Shown here in pieces: positions 1-7,102 of a stretch of 12,544 nt of DNA. A program made the translations under genes and the position numbers. Under the pieces are notes generated by a model. It made no database searches and was not told where the DNA came from. It saw nothing but the letters and a program-made list of their open reading frames with translations. The DNA is from Synergistaceae bacterium (lineage in GTDB: Bacteria > Synergistota > Synergistia > Synergistales > Synergistaceae): positions 1-12,544 of the forward strand of contig JAISDQ010000235.1 of assembly GCA_031264605.1 (NCBI GenBank). The letters are read 5' to 3'. The first letter of the stretch is position 1. Every line of letters begins with the position of its first letter.

Positions 1-969
1 GAGTATCTGCTGAAACCTGTCACATCCGTGATACTGTTTCAGGCTCTCGAAAACGCCGCCCGCGCCATAGACGCCGAGCGCGAGCGCAGGCGGGCGTTCG
101 ACGCGCTGCGCACGGAGGCATCCGACGCCCGCGTTTTGAAGCTGGAGCGGGAGTTGTCGAACCTGGTTTACGGCGTCTCGGACGACATGACGGCCATACT
201 CTCCAACATGCCGTCGTTCGCGGCGATGAACGATTTTCAGGCGGCTATTTTCGAGATATATCCCTCGGAGGACGACGCGGCGGTTTTGGCTCGCGCGGGA
301 AGGGCGATAACTGAGACGCTCTCGCCCAACGAGAACATCGCGCACTTCCCGGAGGGCGCCGGGCGCGTGGTCGCCGTCTTCGCCGCCGCGAACGGGGAGA
401 CGCTGGAGGAGGAGACGTACGCCGCCGCGCGCGCCGCCAAATATGACGCGGAACGGAGCGCGGCGTGTTCGGTTTCGGCGGCGATAGGCGTCCCGGTGAA
501 AAGCGTACTGGCGCTCCCCAAGTCGATGAGCGCCGCGAAACGCGCGCTGCGCTTCATCGAAAACTCGGGCGGGGCTATACTGGGTTACGGCGACATAGAG
601 GGCGAAAATCGCGGCAAAGGCAGAAAAAACGCGCCTGAATCCCGCGCTTCAAGATATGGCGACATCATAGAAAAATCCAGGGAGTACATCGCGAACCATT
701 ATTCCGACGGGTCGATATCGCTCAACTCGGTAGCCGATCACGTGGGAATGTCGCCGAATCATTTCAGCACGATTTTCAGCCAGGAAACGGGCGAGACGTT
801 CATAGACCGCCTCACGTCCGCTCGTCTCGAACGCGCGAAGGAACTGCTGCGGACGACCGCGGCGAAAGCCTCCGAGATTGCCTACATGGTGGGCTACAAC
901 GATCCCCACTATTTCAGCTACGTGTTCAAAAAAAACGTTGGCCTGTCCCCGTCGGAGTACAGGAGGTAA
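1..969 (+). CDS. Response regulator with AraC-type DNA-binding domain, YesN-like (5' truncated)
   Basis: Partial gene: the frame is open from base 1 and the first visible residues, EYLLKPV, are the typical end of a receiver domain (the conserved Lys-Pro before the last helix). The phospho-acceptor Asp must lie to the left of the window. A charged, probably coiled-coil helix follows (visible residues about 12-55). Next comes a middle region of about 160 residues like the poorly conserved linker domain of YesN regulators. The C-terminal AraC-type domain spans about residues 217-322. Its two helix-turn-helices are visible as ISLNSVADHVGMSPNHFSTI and ASEIAYMVGYNDPHYFSYVF, and it ends in the family hallmark GLSPSEYR. 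Such proteins pair with a sensor histidine kinase and often control sugar transport genes; the partner kinase is probably upstream, outside the window. Control of the downstream transporter is inferred from position only. Only 68 bp separate it from the SDR gene. Confidence 0.9.
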   Translation, partial: EYLLKPVTSVILFQALENAARAIDAERERRRAFDALRTEASDARVLKLERELSNLVYGVSDDMTAILSNMPSFAAMNDFQAAIFEIYPSEDDAAVLARAGRAITETLSPNENIAHFPEGAGRVVAVFAAANGETLEEETYAAARAAKYDAERSAACSVSAAIGVPVKSVLALPKSMSAAKRALRFIENSGGAILGYGDIEGENRGKGRKNAPESRASRYGDIIEKSREYIANHYSDGSISLNSVADHVGMSPNHFSTIFSQETGETFIDRLTSARLERAKELLRTTAAKASEIAYMVGYNDPHYFSYVFKKNVGLSPSEYRR

Positions 970-1037
970 AGGGCGGATAAACGGTTCGCGCTGTCGGATT
1001 TTTAAAAACGCGGTTATGGAAAGGGAGGCGTTTTACT

Positions 1038-1823
1038 GTGAAAAGCATTGTCGATAAGCTCAGAATGGACGGAAAAACCAGCATAGTTACCGGGGGGCAT
1101 TCGGGTATCGGGCGCGGCATAGTGGAAGCCCTCGCGCAGGCGGGTTCCGATATCGTGATTGCGGGGCGCCGCGAGGAACTGGGGCGCGAAGTGAGCGAGG
1201 AAGTCGCGGCGGAGCATGGAGTGCGCGCGACGTTCGTCAGGACAGACGTCACTGTCGACGCCGACCGCGTAAACCTCGCCGACCGCGTCGTTCGGGAATT
1301 CGGCAAAATCGACGTTCTGGTGAACTGTTCGGGAACCGTCCACCACGAAAACGCCGAGGACGTCAGTTATGAAAATTGGCGCAAAGTGATGGATGTAAAC
1401 CTTGACGGCCTGTTTTTCGTGTGTCAGGCGGTAGGACGCCATATGATACGCCGGAAAAAAGGCAGCATAGTCAATATTTCGTCCAATTCCGACCTGCTGG
1501 TGATGACTCCTCAGACCCAGACGGTTTACAACGCGAGCAAAGCCGGCGTCGATATGGTCACGAAATGTCTCGCCTATGAATGGGCCAGGCACAATATCAG
1601 GGTGAACGCCATCGCTCCCGGCTATGTTCAGACCGACATTCTGCCGCTCCAAAAAACTCCGGAAGGAAAGCCTTGGGCGGATATCTGGAAGGAAATGATC
1701 GCCCTGCACCGTTTTGGGACGCCGGAAGAGATAGGAGCGATGGTCTTGTACGCCGCATCGGATATGTCCCCGTTTTTGACGGGATCCATCCTGCTGATCG
1801 ACGGCGGTTATTCGCTCACGTAA
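1038..1823 (+). CDS. Short-chain dehydrogenase/reductase (SDR), classical type
   Basis: A 261-residue NAD(P)-dependent oxidoreductase with a Rossmann fold, the usual size of classical SDRs. Visible motifs are the cofactor loop TGGHSGIG (residues 18-25), NCSG (96-99, a variant of NNAG), the structural Asn of VNLDG (about 121), NISS (146-149) and the catalytic YNASK (Tyr164, Lys168). The C-terminal SDR hallmark runs from the PG of IAPGYVQTD to the final SILLIDGGYSLT. The catalytic Ser is probably Ser149, but the Ser-to-Tyr distance is two residues longer than usual; Ser151 is the alternative. Start GTG at 1038 is chosen because AAGGGAGG (1021-1028) sits 9 nt upstream. Family members next to sugar transporters usually act on polyols, sugar acids or keto-sugars, but the substrate cannot be read from the sequence. 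It may be cotranscribed with the regulator before it, and it converges on the HxlR gene. Confidence 0.9.
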   Translation: MKSIVDKLRMDGKTSIVTGGHSGIGRGIVEALAQAGSDIVIAGRREELGREVSEEVAAEHGVRATFVRTDVTVDADRVNLADRVVREFGKIDVLVNCSGTVHHENAEDVSYENWRKVMDVNLDGLFFVCQAVGRHMIRRKKGSIVNISSNSDLLVMTPQTQTVYNASKAGVDMVTKCLAYEWARHNIRVNAIAPGYVQTDILPLQKTPEGKPWADIWKEMIALHRFGTPEEIGAMVLYAASDMSPFLTGSILLIDGGYSLT

Positions 1824-1922
1824 GTCCCGTCTTTAGGATTGAACCGTCGAAAAAAATCGCGCGCCGAACAATTGAGCGCACGGTTTAGCGTGAGGGGTTC
1901 TACGCTGGTTTGAAATCATGAG

Positions 1923-1969
1923 ACTGACGGCAAGAACGCCAAAAAATTTTCGCCGTCAGTTCTCTTTTA
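1923..1969 (+). terminator. Candidate terminator between the convergent SDR and HxlR genes
   Basis: ACTGACGGC (1923-1931) and GCCGTCAGT (1952-1960) form a perfect 9-bp stem with a 20-nt loop containing AAAAAATTTT. It is followed on the + strand by a T-rich run (TCTCTTTT). The stem can be extended by GAG/CTC across one bulged T. The position between two convergent genes suits a terminator. The large loop lowers confidence. Confidence 0.5.
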
Positions 1970-2347
1970 CGCCGATTTGAAGATGATTTCGGTCTCGGGG
2001 CGCGCTTTTTCGGCGTAGAGGCTTCCCCAGGCACAGAGGGAATTCAGCACCGGCTTCACGCTCTCGCCCAAATCTGTCAGCGAATATTCGACCTTCGGCG
2101 GCACGGCGTCGAACACGTGGCGTTTTACCAAGCCGTCCTGTTCGAGGTCGCGCAGTTGTTGAGTAAGCATCTTCTGCGTGATGTTGGGCAGTCTGCGTTT
2201 TATCTCGCCCGTCCGCAGAGGCCCCTTTCTCAGGTGGTACAGCAAAAGGGCTTTCCATTTCCCTCCTATTAACTCCAGTGAGAGAGCCAATGGGCATTCG
2301 TACTCCTCTCGCGTCACTTTGCCGCACCTCGTTTCATAATTTCCCAA
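1967..2347 (-). CDS. HxlR-family winged-helix transcriptional regulator
   Basis: A 126-residue regulator of the HxlR (MarR-like) family. The hallmarks are in order: the N-terminal conserved Cys-Pro (ECPLALSLELIGGKW; Cys18), the helix GGKWKALLLYHL (28-39), the recognition region LPNITQKMLTQQLRDLEQDG (53-72) and the wing VFDAVPPKVEYSLTDLG (78-94). Family members commonly sense electrophiles or redox change through the Cys near the N-terminus, or bind small effectors. Other Cys residues are at position 8 and near 106. The start is read as TTG (complement of 2345-2347) because GGAG lies 8 nt upstream; the nearby ATG is in another frame and closes after a few codons. It is divergent from the acyl-CoA dehydrogenase operon and its own upstream region carries tandem operator-like sites, so autoregulation plus control of that operon is likely (inference). 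Confidence 0.9.
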   Translation of the reverse strand: MGNYETRCGKVTREEYECPLALSLELIGGKWKALLLYHLRKGPLRTGEIKRRLPNITQKMLTQQLRDLEQDGLVKRHVFDAVPPKVEYSLTDLGESVKPVLNSLCAWGSLYAEKARPETEIIFKSA

Positions 2348-2351
2348 TTTA

Positions 2352-2427
2352 GCGTCTCCGTTTCGTTCGTATAGTACTTTTTCGTGCCTATGGCACTTTT
2401 TTGTACCTACTGTTTTTACGGAGACGC
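2352..2427. promoter_or_regulatory. Nested dyad operator region between hxlR and the acyl-CoA dehydrogenase operon
   Basis: Three inverted repeats share nearly one centre (about 2390). The outer pair is GCGTCTCCGT (2352-2361) with ACGGAGACGC (2418-2427), 10 of 10. The middle pair is GTAC (2374-2377) with GTAC (2403-2406). The inner pair is GTGCC TAT GGCAC (2384-2396). Between middle and inner elements both sides carry a six-base T-tract (TTTTTC 2378-2383, TTTTTT 2397-2402). The core therefore also reads as two half-sites, GTAC-T5C-GTGCC and GGCAC-T6-GTACC, 19 bp apart. Two short GTAC-like arms around a T-run resemble sites I recall for HxlR-family regulators; that match is from memory. A minus-strand -10-like TACTAT (complement of 2371-2376) overlaps the first site. 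Confidence 0.6.
2356..2359 (-). promoter_or_regulatory. Ribosome binding site of the HxlR gene, deciding a TTG start
   Basis: On the minus strand GGAG stands 8 nt before TTG (2347-2345). No ATG or GTG in the right frame fits this site. The GGAG is itself part of the left arm of the 10-bp inverted repeat that frames the divergent control region. Confidence 0.65.
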
Positions 2428-2433
2428 CGTATG

Positions 2434-2439
2434 TATAAT
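2434..2439 (+). promoter_or_regulatory. Candidate sigma-70 type -10 element for the acyl-CoA dehydrogenase operon
   Basis: A perfect TATAAT lies about 140 bp before the first gene of the operon. The segment at -35 distance is TGTTTT (2411-2416), a poor match, so an activator bound at the adjacent T-tract sites would make sense. A predicted start near 2446 would leave a leader of about 136 nt. The assignment is motif-based only. Confidence 0.4.
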
Positions 2440-2443
2440 TTCA

Positions 2444-2472
2444 GTTGGTTGTATTGTTTTATTAAGACCAAC
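2444..2472. promoter_or_regulatory. Inverted repeat at the predicted transcription start
   Basis: GTTGGT (2444-2449) and ACCAAC (2467-2472) are perfect 6-bp inverted arms separated by an AT-rich 17 bp. If TATAAT at 2434 is the -10, the left arm covers +1, the usual place for a repressor operator. It could equally form a weak leader hairpin. Confidence 0.3.
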
Positions 2473-2567
2473 CATTCGAAATTTTAAATGATTATACAGG
2501 TACGCGCGGGAAAAATCCAGTTTTTTTATATGCCTGTGACAGTATGTGTGTGCCAAAATTTTCCCAC

Positions 2568-2573
2568 AGGGGG
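2568..2573 (+). promoter_or_regulatory. Ribosome binding site of the acyl-CoA dehydrogenase, deciding a TTG start
   Basis: AGGGGG stands 8 nt before TTG at 2582. The alternative GTG at 2546 in the same frame has no purine-rich site before it and would add residues not typical of the family. Part of the site can pair with CCTGTG at 2533-2538. Confidence 0.65.
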
Positions 2574-2581
2574 TAATCGTT

Positions 2582-3739
2582 TTGCACTTCTTCGAGTTTA
2601 CAGAGGAACAGAACATGCTTCGCAAGGCCGCGAGAGAATTCGCGGAGACCGAAGTCGCGCCGCGCGCGGCGGAATGGGACGAGCGCGACGAGTGTCCGCT
2701 CGACGTATTCAAAAAACTGGGCGAACTTGGGGCGAACGGCGTATTCGTGCCCGAGAAATACGGCGGCCCGGGGCTGGGACACGTGGAACGCGCCATTTTC
2801 ATCGAGGAGATATCCCGCCATTCCGCCGGATTGGGAATGGCGTTGATGACTCACCATCTGGGCGTATACCCGATACTTCGCTCCGGAAGCGAGGAGCAGA
2901 AAGAAAAATATCTTCCCGACCTTTGTTCGGGGGAGCGCTTCGCTGGCCTGGCGATAACCGAGCCGGGCGGGGGTTCCGACTTTATGGGGCAGAAAGCCAC
3001 GGGCGAGAGGCGCGACGGCAAATGGGTGCTGAACGGCCGCAAGTGCTTCATCACCAACTCGCACATTGCGGATGTGACGGTCGCCACCGTCAAGACCGGC
3101 GTCGACGATAAAGGACGGAGCAAGCTGTCCGCTTTCATAGTCGAGAAGGGCGCCCCAGGTTTCGCGCCGGGACGCAAAGAGCACAAACTCGGGCTGAGAG
3201 CGTCCGTGACGGGAGACGTCGTCTTTAACGAAACGACGCTTGACGACAAGGCGCTCCTTGGCCCCGAAGGCGGCGGCGCGCGTCTTGGCATGGAGGGCGT
3301 CAGCGAAGTCGGGCGCGCCGGTATGAGCGCTATTTGCGTCGGCATCCTGCGCGGCTGTCTCGAAGAGGCGATAAAGTTCGCGAACGAAAGAATCCTTTAC
3401 GGAAAACCGATAGCGAAAATTCAGGCGATACAGTTCGAAATAGCGAAGATCAGGACCGATTACGAGGCCGCGCGCCTTCTCACTTACTACGCGGCCGGTC
3501 TCAAAGACGCCGGCAAGCCTTGCGCCACCGAGGTCGCCACGGCGAAGTATTTCGCCACCGAGGCTTCCGTGCGATCCGCGAAGAGCACGATGGACCTGAT
3601 GGGCGGTTACGGGATCATAAACGAGTATCCTGTCGGGCGTTTCCTGCGCGACGCGCTCACGTCTATACCGTCGGGCGGTACTTCGCACATAATGCAGGTG
3701 GTAATGGCGAACGGGACTTTGAACGATTTCCACGCTTGA
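2582..3739 (+). CDS. Acyl-CoA dehydrogenase family flavoprotein with no Glu at the usual catalytic positions
   Basis: A 385-residue FAD enzyme of normal length for the acyl-CoA dehydrogenase family, which passes substrate electrons to ETF. Domains are in standard order: N-terminal helical domain (about 1-117), the flavin/substrate beta-domain with LAITEPGGGSD (123-133) and CFITNS (155-160), then the C-terminal helical domain with the ERILYGKPIAKIQAIQ stretch (269-284) and LMGGYGIINEYPVGRFLRDA (339-358). The usual base of short/medium-chain enzymes is the Glu of IYEGT; here that segment reads IPSGGT with Gly365. The alternative base of isovaleryl- and long-chain enzymes, 30 residues before the Gly of the FGK/YGK motif, falls on Gly244. 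So the enzyme may use another residue (Glu242 is close) or act as a reductase or another activity. First gene of the operon, 3 nt before etfB. Start TTG at 2582 follows from AGGGGG 8 nt upstream. Confidence 0.92.
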   Translation: MHFFEFTEEQNMLRKAAREFAETEVAPRAAEWDERDECPLDVFKKLGELGANGVFVPEKYGGPGLGHVERAIFIEEISRHSAGLGMALMTHHLGVYPILRSGSEEQKEKYLPDLCSGERFAGLAITEPGGGSDFMGQKATGERRDGKWVLNGRKCFITNSHIADVTVATVKTGVDDKGRSKLSAFIVEKGAPGFAPGRKEHKLGLRASVTGDVVFNETTLDDKALLGPEGGGARLGMEGVSEVGRAGMSAICVGILRGCLEEAIKFANERILYGKPIAKIQAIQFEIAKIRTDYEAARLLTYYAAGLKDAGKPCATEVATAKYFATEASVRSAKSTMDLMGGYGIINEYPVGRFLRDALTSIPSGGTSHIMQVVMANGTLNDFHA

Positions 3740-3742
3740 ACC

Positions 3743-4567
3743 ATGGCATACAGAGTCGCGGTCTGCGTAAAGCCCGTACCGGATCCGAATTATTACGGTC
3801 ATGTCGGCATAGACCCCGTCAAAAAGACAATAACGCGCGCCGGCGTGCCGAATATTTTCAATCCCGCCGACAAAAACGCGCTGGAGGCGGCTTTGCGTTT
3901 GAGGGAACCCGGTTCCGGGTATGCGGCGGCGATATCGATGTCGCCGCCGGAGGGCGCGGAAATTTTGCGGGAAGCTCTCGCAATGGGCGCGGACGAAGCG
4001 TATCTGCTCTGCGACAGAGCGTTTGCCGGCGCCGACACGCTGGCTACGTCGTACGCGCTCTGCCAGGGATTGAGGAAGATAGAATCCGAGAAGGGGCTGC
4101 CGTTCGATTTCATATTCTGCGGCGCTGAGAGCGCCGACGGCGCCACTGCTCAGGTCTCGTCGCAGCTTGGCGAGTGGTTCGGATATCCGCAGCTCTGGAA
4201 CGTTTTCTCTCTGGAGGAGCGAGGCGGAGTTTTCATGCTGAAGACGAAGCTCGAAAACGGCTGTATGGAATGGGAGGCCAAGCCCCCTATGGTGCTTGGC
4301 GTCGCGAGGGAATTGAACAAGCCGCGCTTCATCTCCGCCATGGGCGTCGTGAAATCGAGAAAAAAGCCCCTCGTCACATGGGGCAGGTCGGATTTGCCCG
4401 GGGCGGACGACGGATATCTGGGGCTCGCCGGTTCGCCGACAAAGGCCGGCGACATATTTACCCCGGATATAAGGCGGGAGGGCCGGCGTTTGTCCGGTTC
4501 GCCCGACGAAATCGTGGCCGGGATGCTCTCGGTGATTCGGGCCTCCGGCGCGGCGGCGGGAGTGTGA
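3743..4567 (+). CDS. etfB: Electron transfer flavoprotein beta subunit
   Basis: A 274-residue ETF beta subunit that forms a heterodimer with the next gene product and carries electrons between the acyl-CoA dehydrogenase and other carriers. Visible family features are CVKPVPDP at the N-terminus (8-15), NPADKNALEAAL (40-51), MGADEAYLL (81-89), DRAFAGADTLATSYAL (91-106), the nucleotide-contact loop CGAESADGATAQV (126-138) and the C-terminal recognition-loop region GVARELNKPRF followed by SRKKPLVTW. The ADTLATSYAL and DGATAQV segments resemble ETFs that work with Bcd-type reductases. Whether this one bifurcates electrons cannot be decided from sequence reading alone. It starts 3 nt after the acyl-CoA dehydrogenase stop with no clear ribosome site of its own, which suggests translational coupling. 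EtfA follows after 4 nt. Confidence 0.95.
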   Translation: MAYRVAVCVKPVPDPNYYGHVGIDPVKKTITRAGVPNIFNPADKNALEAALRLREPGSGYAAAISMSPPEGAEILREALAMGADEAYLLCDRAFAGADTLATSYALCQGLRKIESEKGLPFDFIFCGAESADGATAQVSSQLGEWFGYPQLWNVFSLEERGGVFMLKTKLENGCMEWEAKPPMVLGVARELNKPRFISAMGVVKSRKKPLVTWGRSDLPGADDGYLGLAGSPTKAGDIFTPDIRREGRRLSGSPDEIVAGMLSVIRASGAAAGV

Positions 4568-4571
4568 CGCT

Positions 4572-5561
4572 ATGAGCCCCAAAATATGGGTGCACGCCGA
4601 AATTTTCGACGGGACGGTATCGGAAGTCTCCCTCGAATTGCTGACGAAGGCGAGGGAACTTGCGCCCGTTCTCGGCGGCGCGGCGATCGAGGCCACGCTG
4701 CTCGGTTCCGCGATAGAATCCGAGGCCGCGCGCCTCGCGGGATACGGAGCGTCCAGGGTCTACGCCGCCGACGCGTCCGAGCTTGAAATGTATTCCCCGA
4801 GGCCGTACGCGCTTGCCCTGTCGTATCTGGCCGCGCTTCACAAACCGGATATATATCTGTTCGGCGCGACTTCGACCGGCTCGTCATTGGGACCGGCCGT
4901 CGCCGCCAGGCTCAAAACCGGCATGGCGGCTCACTGCGTCGACCTCAGGATAAACGGCGATAAAAAACTCGCGGCGCTCGTGCCCTCCTTCGGAGGACGG
5001 GTTATAGGCGAGATACTATGCCCCGGCAGTTCGCCGCAAATGGCGAGCGTGAAACCCGGCATTTTCAAGGCGTCCGAGGCCGCGGCGGGCCGAGTCACGG
5101 TGGAGCGCGTACCACCGGAGGCGTGGGCGGACGCGAATCCGAAGGGCAGCTTGAAGCCCCTCGCCATAGTTAAACATCCGCCGAGAGGAATGCCGATCGC
5201 GGAGGCTCAGGTTATCGTCTGCGCCGGCAGCGGCATCGGCGGCGAGGAAAACTGGCGTCTGATCGAGCGGCTGGCCGAGAGCCTGGGCGGGGCCGCCGCG
5301 TGTACGCGGCCGGTGCTCGACGAAGGCTGGTGCGAGGAAGGCCGCATGATCGGCACGAGCGGGCGCAGCGTACGTCCGAAGCTCTATATCGGGTTCGGCG
5401 TCTCCGGCGCGACACATCACGTCTGCGGGATGAACGAAGCGGGAGTTATCATAAACGTGAACAGGGACGAAGCCACGCCGATATTCGAAGTGTCAGATAT
5501 CAGCGTAGAGGCGGATGTGAACGCGATATTGCCCCGCCTGTACGAGGCGCTGCGGCGGTAG
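4572..5561 (+). CDS. etfA: Electron transfer flavoprotein alpha subunit
   Basis: A 329-residue ETF alpha subunit. The C-terminal FAD domain is clear: VIVCAGSGIGGEENW, then TRPVLDEGW, the loop GTSGRSVRPKLYIGFG (about 261-276), GVSGATHHVCGM starting at Gly276, and INVNRDEATPIFEVSD, the ETF alpha signature. The N-terminal half (WVHAEIFDGTVSEVSLELL, then LFGATSTGSSLGPAVAARL) matches the alpha domain I fold. Length is normal, with no added ferredoxin domain at the N-terminus. It binds the partner EtfB and serves the acyl-CoA dehydrogenase encoded just upstream (inferred from the gene trio). The stop is only 9 nt before the ABC ATPase gene, tying the redox module to the transporter in one transcript. 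Confidence 0.95.
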   Translation: MSPKIWVHAEIFDGTVSEVSLELLTKARELAPVLGGAAIEATLLGSAIESEAARLAGYGASRVYAADASELEMYSPRPYALALSYLAALHKPDIYLFGATSTGSSLGPAVAARLKTGMAAHCVDLRINGDKKLAALVPSFGGRVIGEILCPGSSPQMASVKPGIFKASEAAAGRVTVERVPPEAWADANPKGSLKPLAIVKHPPRGMPIAEAQVIVCAGSGIGGEENWRLIERLAESLGGAAACTRPVLDEGWCEEGRMIGTSGRSVRPKLYIGFGVSGATHHVCGMNEAGVIINVNRDEATPIFEVSDISVEADVNAILPRLYEALRR

Positions 5562-5570
5562 GCCGGGTAA

Positions 5571-7070
5571 ATGGGCGGCGTTCTTCTCGAAATCAGGAAT
5601 GTCTCGAAGAATTACGGAGTGGTGCGGGCGCTCGACGGCGTCACGTTCGGCATCGAGGAGGGCGAGGTTCATTCCCTTTTGGGCGAGAACGGCGCGGGCA
5701 AAAGCACTCTCATCAAGATAATAAGCGGCGAGGAAACCCCCACGTCGGGAGAGATAGCGATAGGCGGCGCGCCCGTGACGGAATACAGCCCGAGACGCGC
5801 CATGCAGTCGGGCATAGCCATGGTTCATCAGGAACTCGCGATATTCGAGAACATGACAGTGGCTGAAAATATTTACCCCGGAATTCCGTTCCGCAAGGGG
5901 CCCGGCTTCATCGACAGACCGAAGATGAACGCGGAAGCCGCGGAGAGGATACGCATGTTCGGCATGGACATATCGGCCTCTCAGAGGATGGACGAACTGA
6001 CGATGGCTCAGCACCAGATGGTCGAGATATTGCGATGCCTGAGCCTTGGCACCAGGATAATCCTTCTCGACGAACCGACGAGCGGGCTCAACATAGAGGA
6101 AGCCGACAAGCTGATGGGCATAATACGCAGCCTGAAGGAAAAGGGCATAACCGTCATCTACATCTCCCACCGAATAAACGAGGTACTGAACGTCAGCGAC
6201 CGCGTCAGCGTGATGAGGAACGGCCGTTACATAGGCACCTACGGGAAAAACGAGGCCGGCGGCGAGGCGTTCCTCATAGGCAAGATGGTCGGCCGCGAGA
6301 TAAAGGAGTCGATGTACGTCACGCGGCTGACGTCGGCGTCGACCGACGAGGTAGTGTTCGAGGCAAAGGGTTTGACCAAGAGAAAATCCGTTCAGGACGT
6401 CTCGTTCGAACTGAAAAAAGGTGAAATACTCGGCTTTTTCGGCCTGGAAGGCTCTGGGACGGGGGCGCTGTCGCGGATAATATTCGGGCTCGACAGGCTC
6501 GACGGCGGGGAACTTTCGTTCAGGGGCGAGCGTCTCGCGCGCCCGAACCCGAGCGATATGACAAGGCGCGGGATCACCTACCTCAATAACAACAGAAAGA
6601 GCGCCGGGCTTCTGCTTCGGTCTCCCATCTCCGACAATATGGCGATTCCGGTGCTGTCCGACCTCACGAAGGGCATATTCATCGACGGCGGCAAGGTCGT
6701 GGAGTACGCCGTGCGCTACATCAGGGAGTTCAACATAATGGTGAACTCGATATGGCAGAAGCCGATGAACCTGTCCGGCGGAAATCAGCAGAAACTGATG
6801 TTCTCGATGTGCCTCGAAAAACAACCCAAAATCCTGATACTGAACGAGCCGACAAGGGGCGTGGACGTGGGCGCGAAGTACGAGATTCACAGGTTCATGG
6901 CGGATTTGGCCGCCAGCGGCGTGAGCGTAATGGTGTTCAGCTCGGAGATGCCCGAACTCATCAACCTTGCCGACAGAATAATAGTCATGCACGAAAACAG
7001 GGTTACCGCCGAAATAAAACGCGGCTCCTACAGCGAGGAAAATATACTCACGGCCGCGTCCGGCTACTGA
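5571..7070 (+). CDS. Sugar ABC transporter ATP-binding protein, tandem NBD (RbsA/MglA/LsrA type)
   Basis: A 499-residue protein with two fused nucleotide-binding domains, the pattern of RbsA, MglA and LsrA, acting at the inner face of the cytoplasmic membrane to power import. NBD1 has Walker A GENGAGKST (38-46), the Q-loop MVHQE, a weak signature LTMAQHQM (143-150) and Walker B LLDEPTSGL (165-173). NBD2 has a degenerate Walker A GLEGSGTGA (from 291; no GK[ST]), a good signature LSGGNQQK (401-408) and Walker B ILILNEPTRGVD in which Asn425 replaces the usual Asp. In a head-to-tail arrangement the intact parts make one good ATP site and the degenerate parts make the other. A degenerate NBD2 P-loop is normal in this family; the Asn is not something I recall as typical. 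It follows etfA by 9 nt and leads the transporter genes. Confidence 0.95.
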   Translation: MGGVLLEIRNVSKNYGVVRALDGVTFGIEEGEVHSLLGENGAGKSTLIKIISGEETPTSGEIAIGGAPVTEYSPRRAMQSGIAMVHQELAIFENMTVAENIYPGIPFRKGPGFIDRPKMNAEAAERIRMFGMDISASQRMDELTMAQHQMVEILRCLSLGTRIILLDEPTSGLNIEEADKLMGIIRSLKEKGITVIYISHRINEVLNVSDRVSVMRNGRYIGTYGKNEAGGEAFLIGKMVGREIKESMYVTRLTSASTDEVVFEAKGLTKRKSVQDVSFELKKGEILGFFGLEGSGTGALSRIIFGLDRLDGGELSFRGERLARPNPSDMTRRGITYLNNNRKSAGLLLRSPISDNMAIPVLSDLTKGIFIDGGKVVEYAVRYIREFNIMVNSIWQKPMNLSGGNQQKLMFSMCLEKQPKILILNEPTRGVDVGAKYEIHRFMADLAASGVSVMVFSSEMPELINLADRIIVMHENRVTAEIKRGSYSEENILTAASGY

Positions 7071-7102
7071 ATTTTTTCAAAGGGTGAAACGGAGGCTCAA
7101 AA

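Noticed and set aside
1842..1885. Inverted arms AACCGT and ACGGTT after the SDR gene
   Set aside because: Six base pairs with a 32-nt loop and no T-run; expected by chance at this length.
2492..4696. A 734-codon open frame on the minus strand opposite the acyl-CoA dehydrogenase and etfB genes
   Set aside because: It is a shadow of GC-rich coding DNA: rich in Arg, His and Ala with no recognisable motif, while the plus strand encodes clear enzymes.
5493..6992. A 499-codon minus-strand frame opposite the ABC ATPase
   Set aside because: No family motifs, and composition typical of antisense frames; the plus strand has full ABC motifs.
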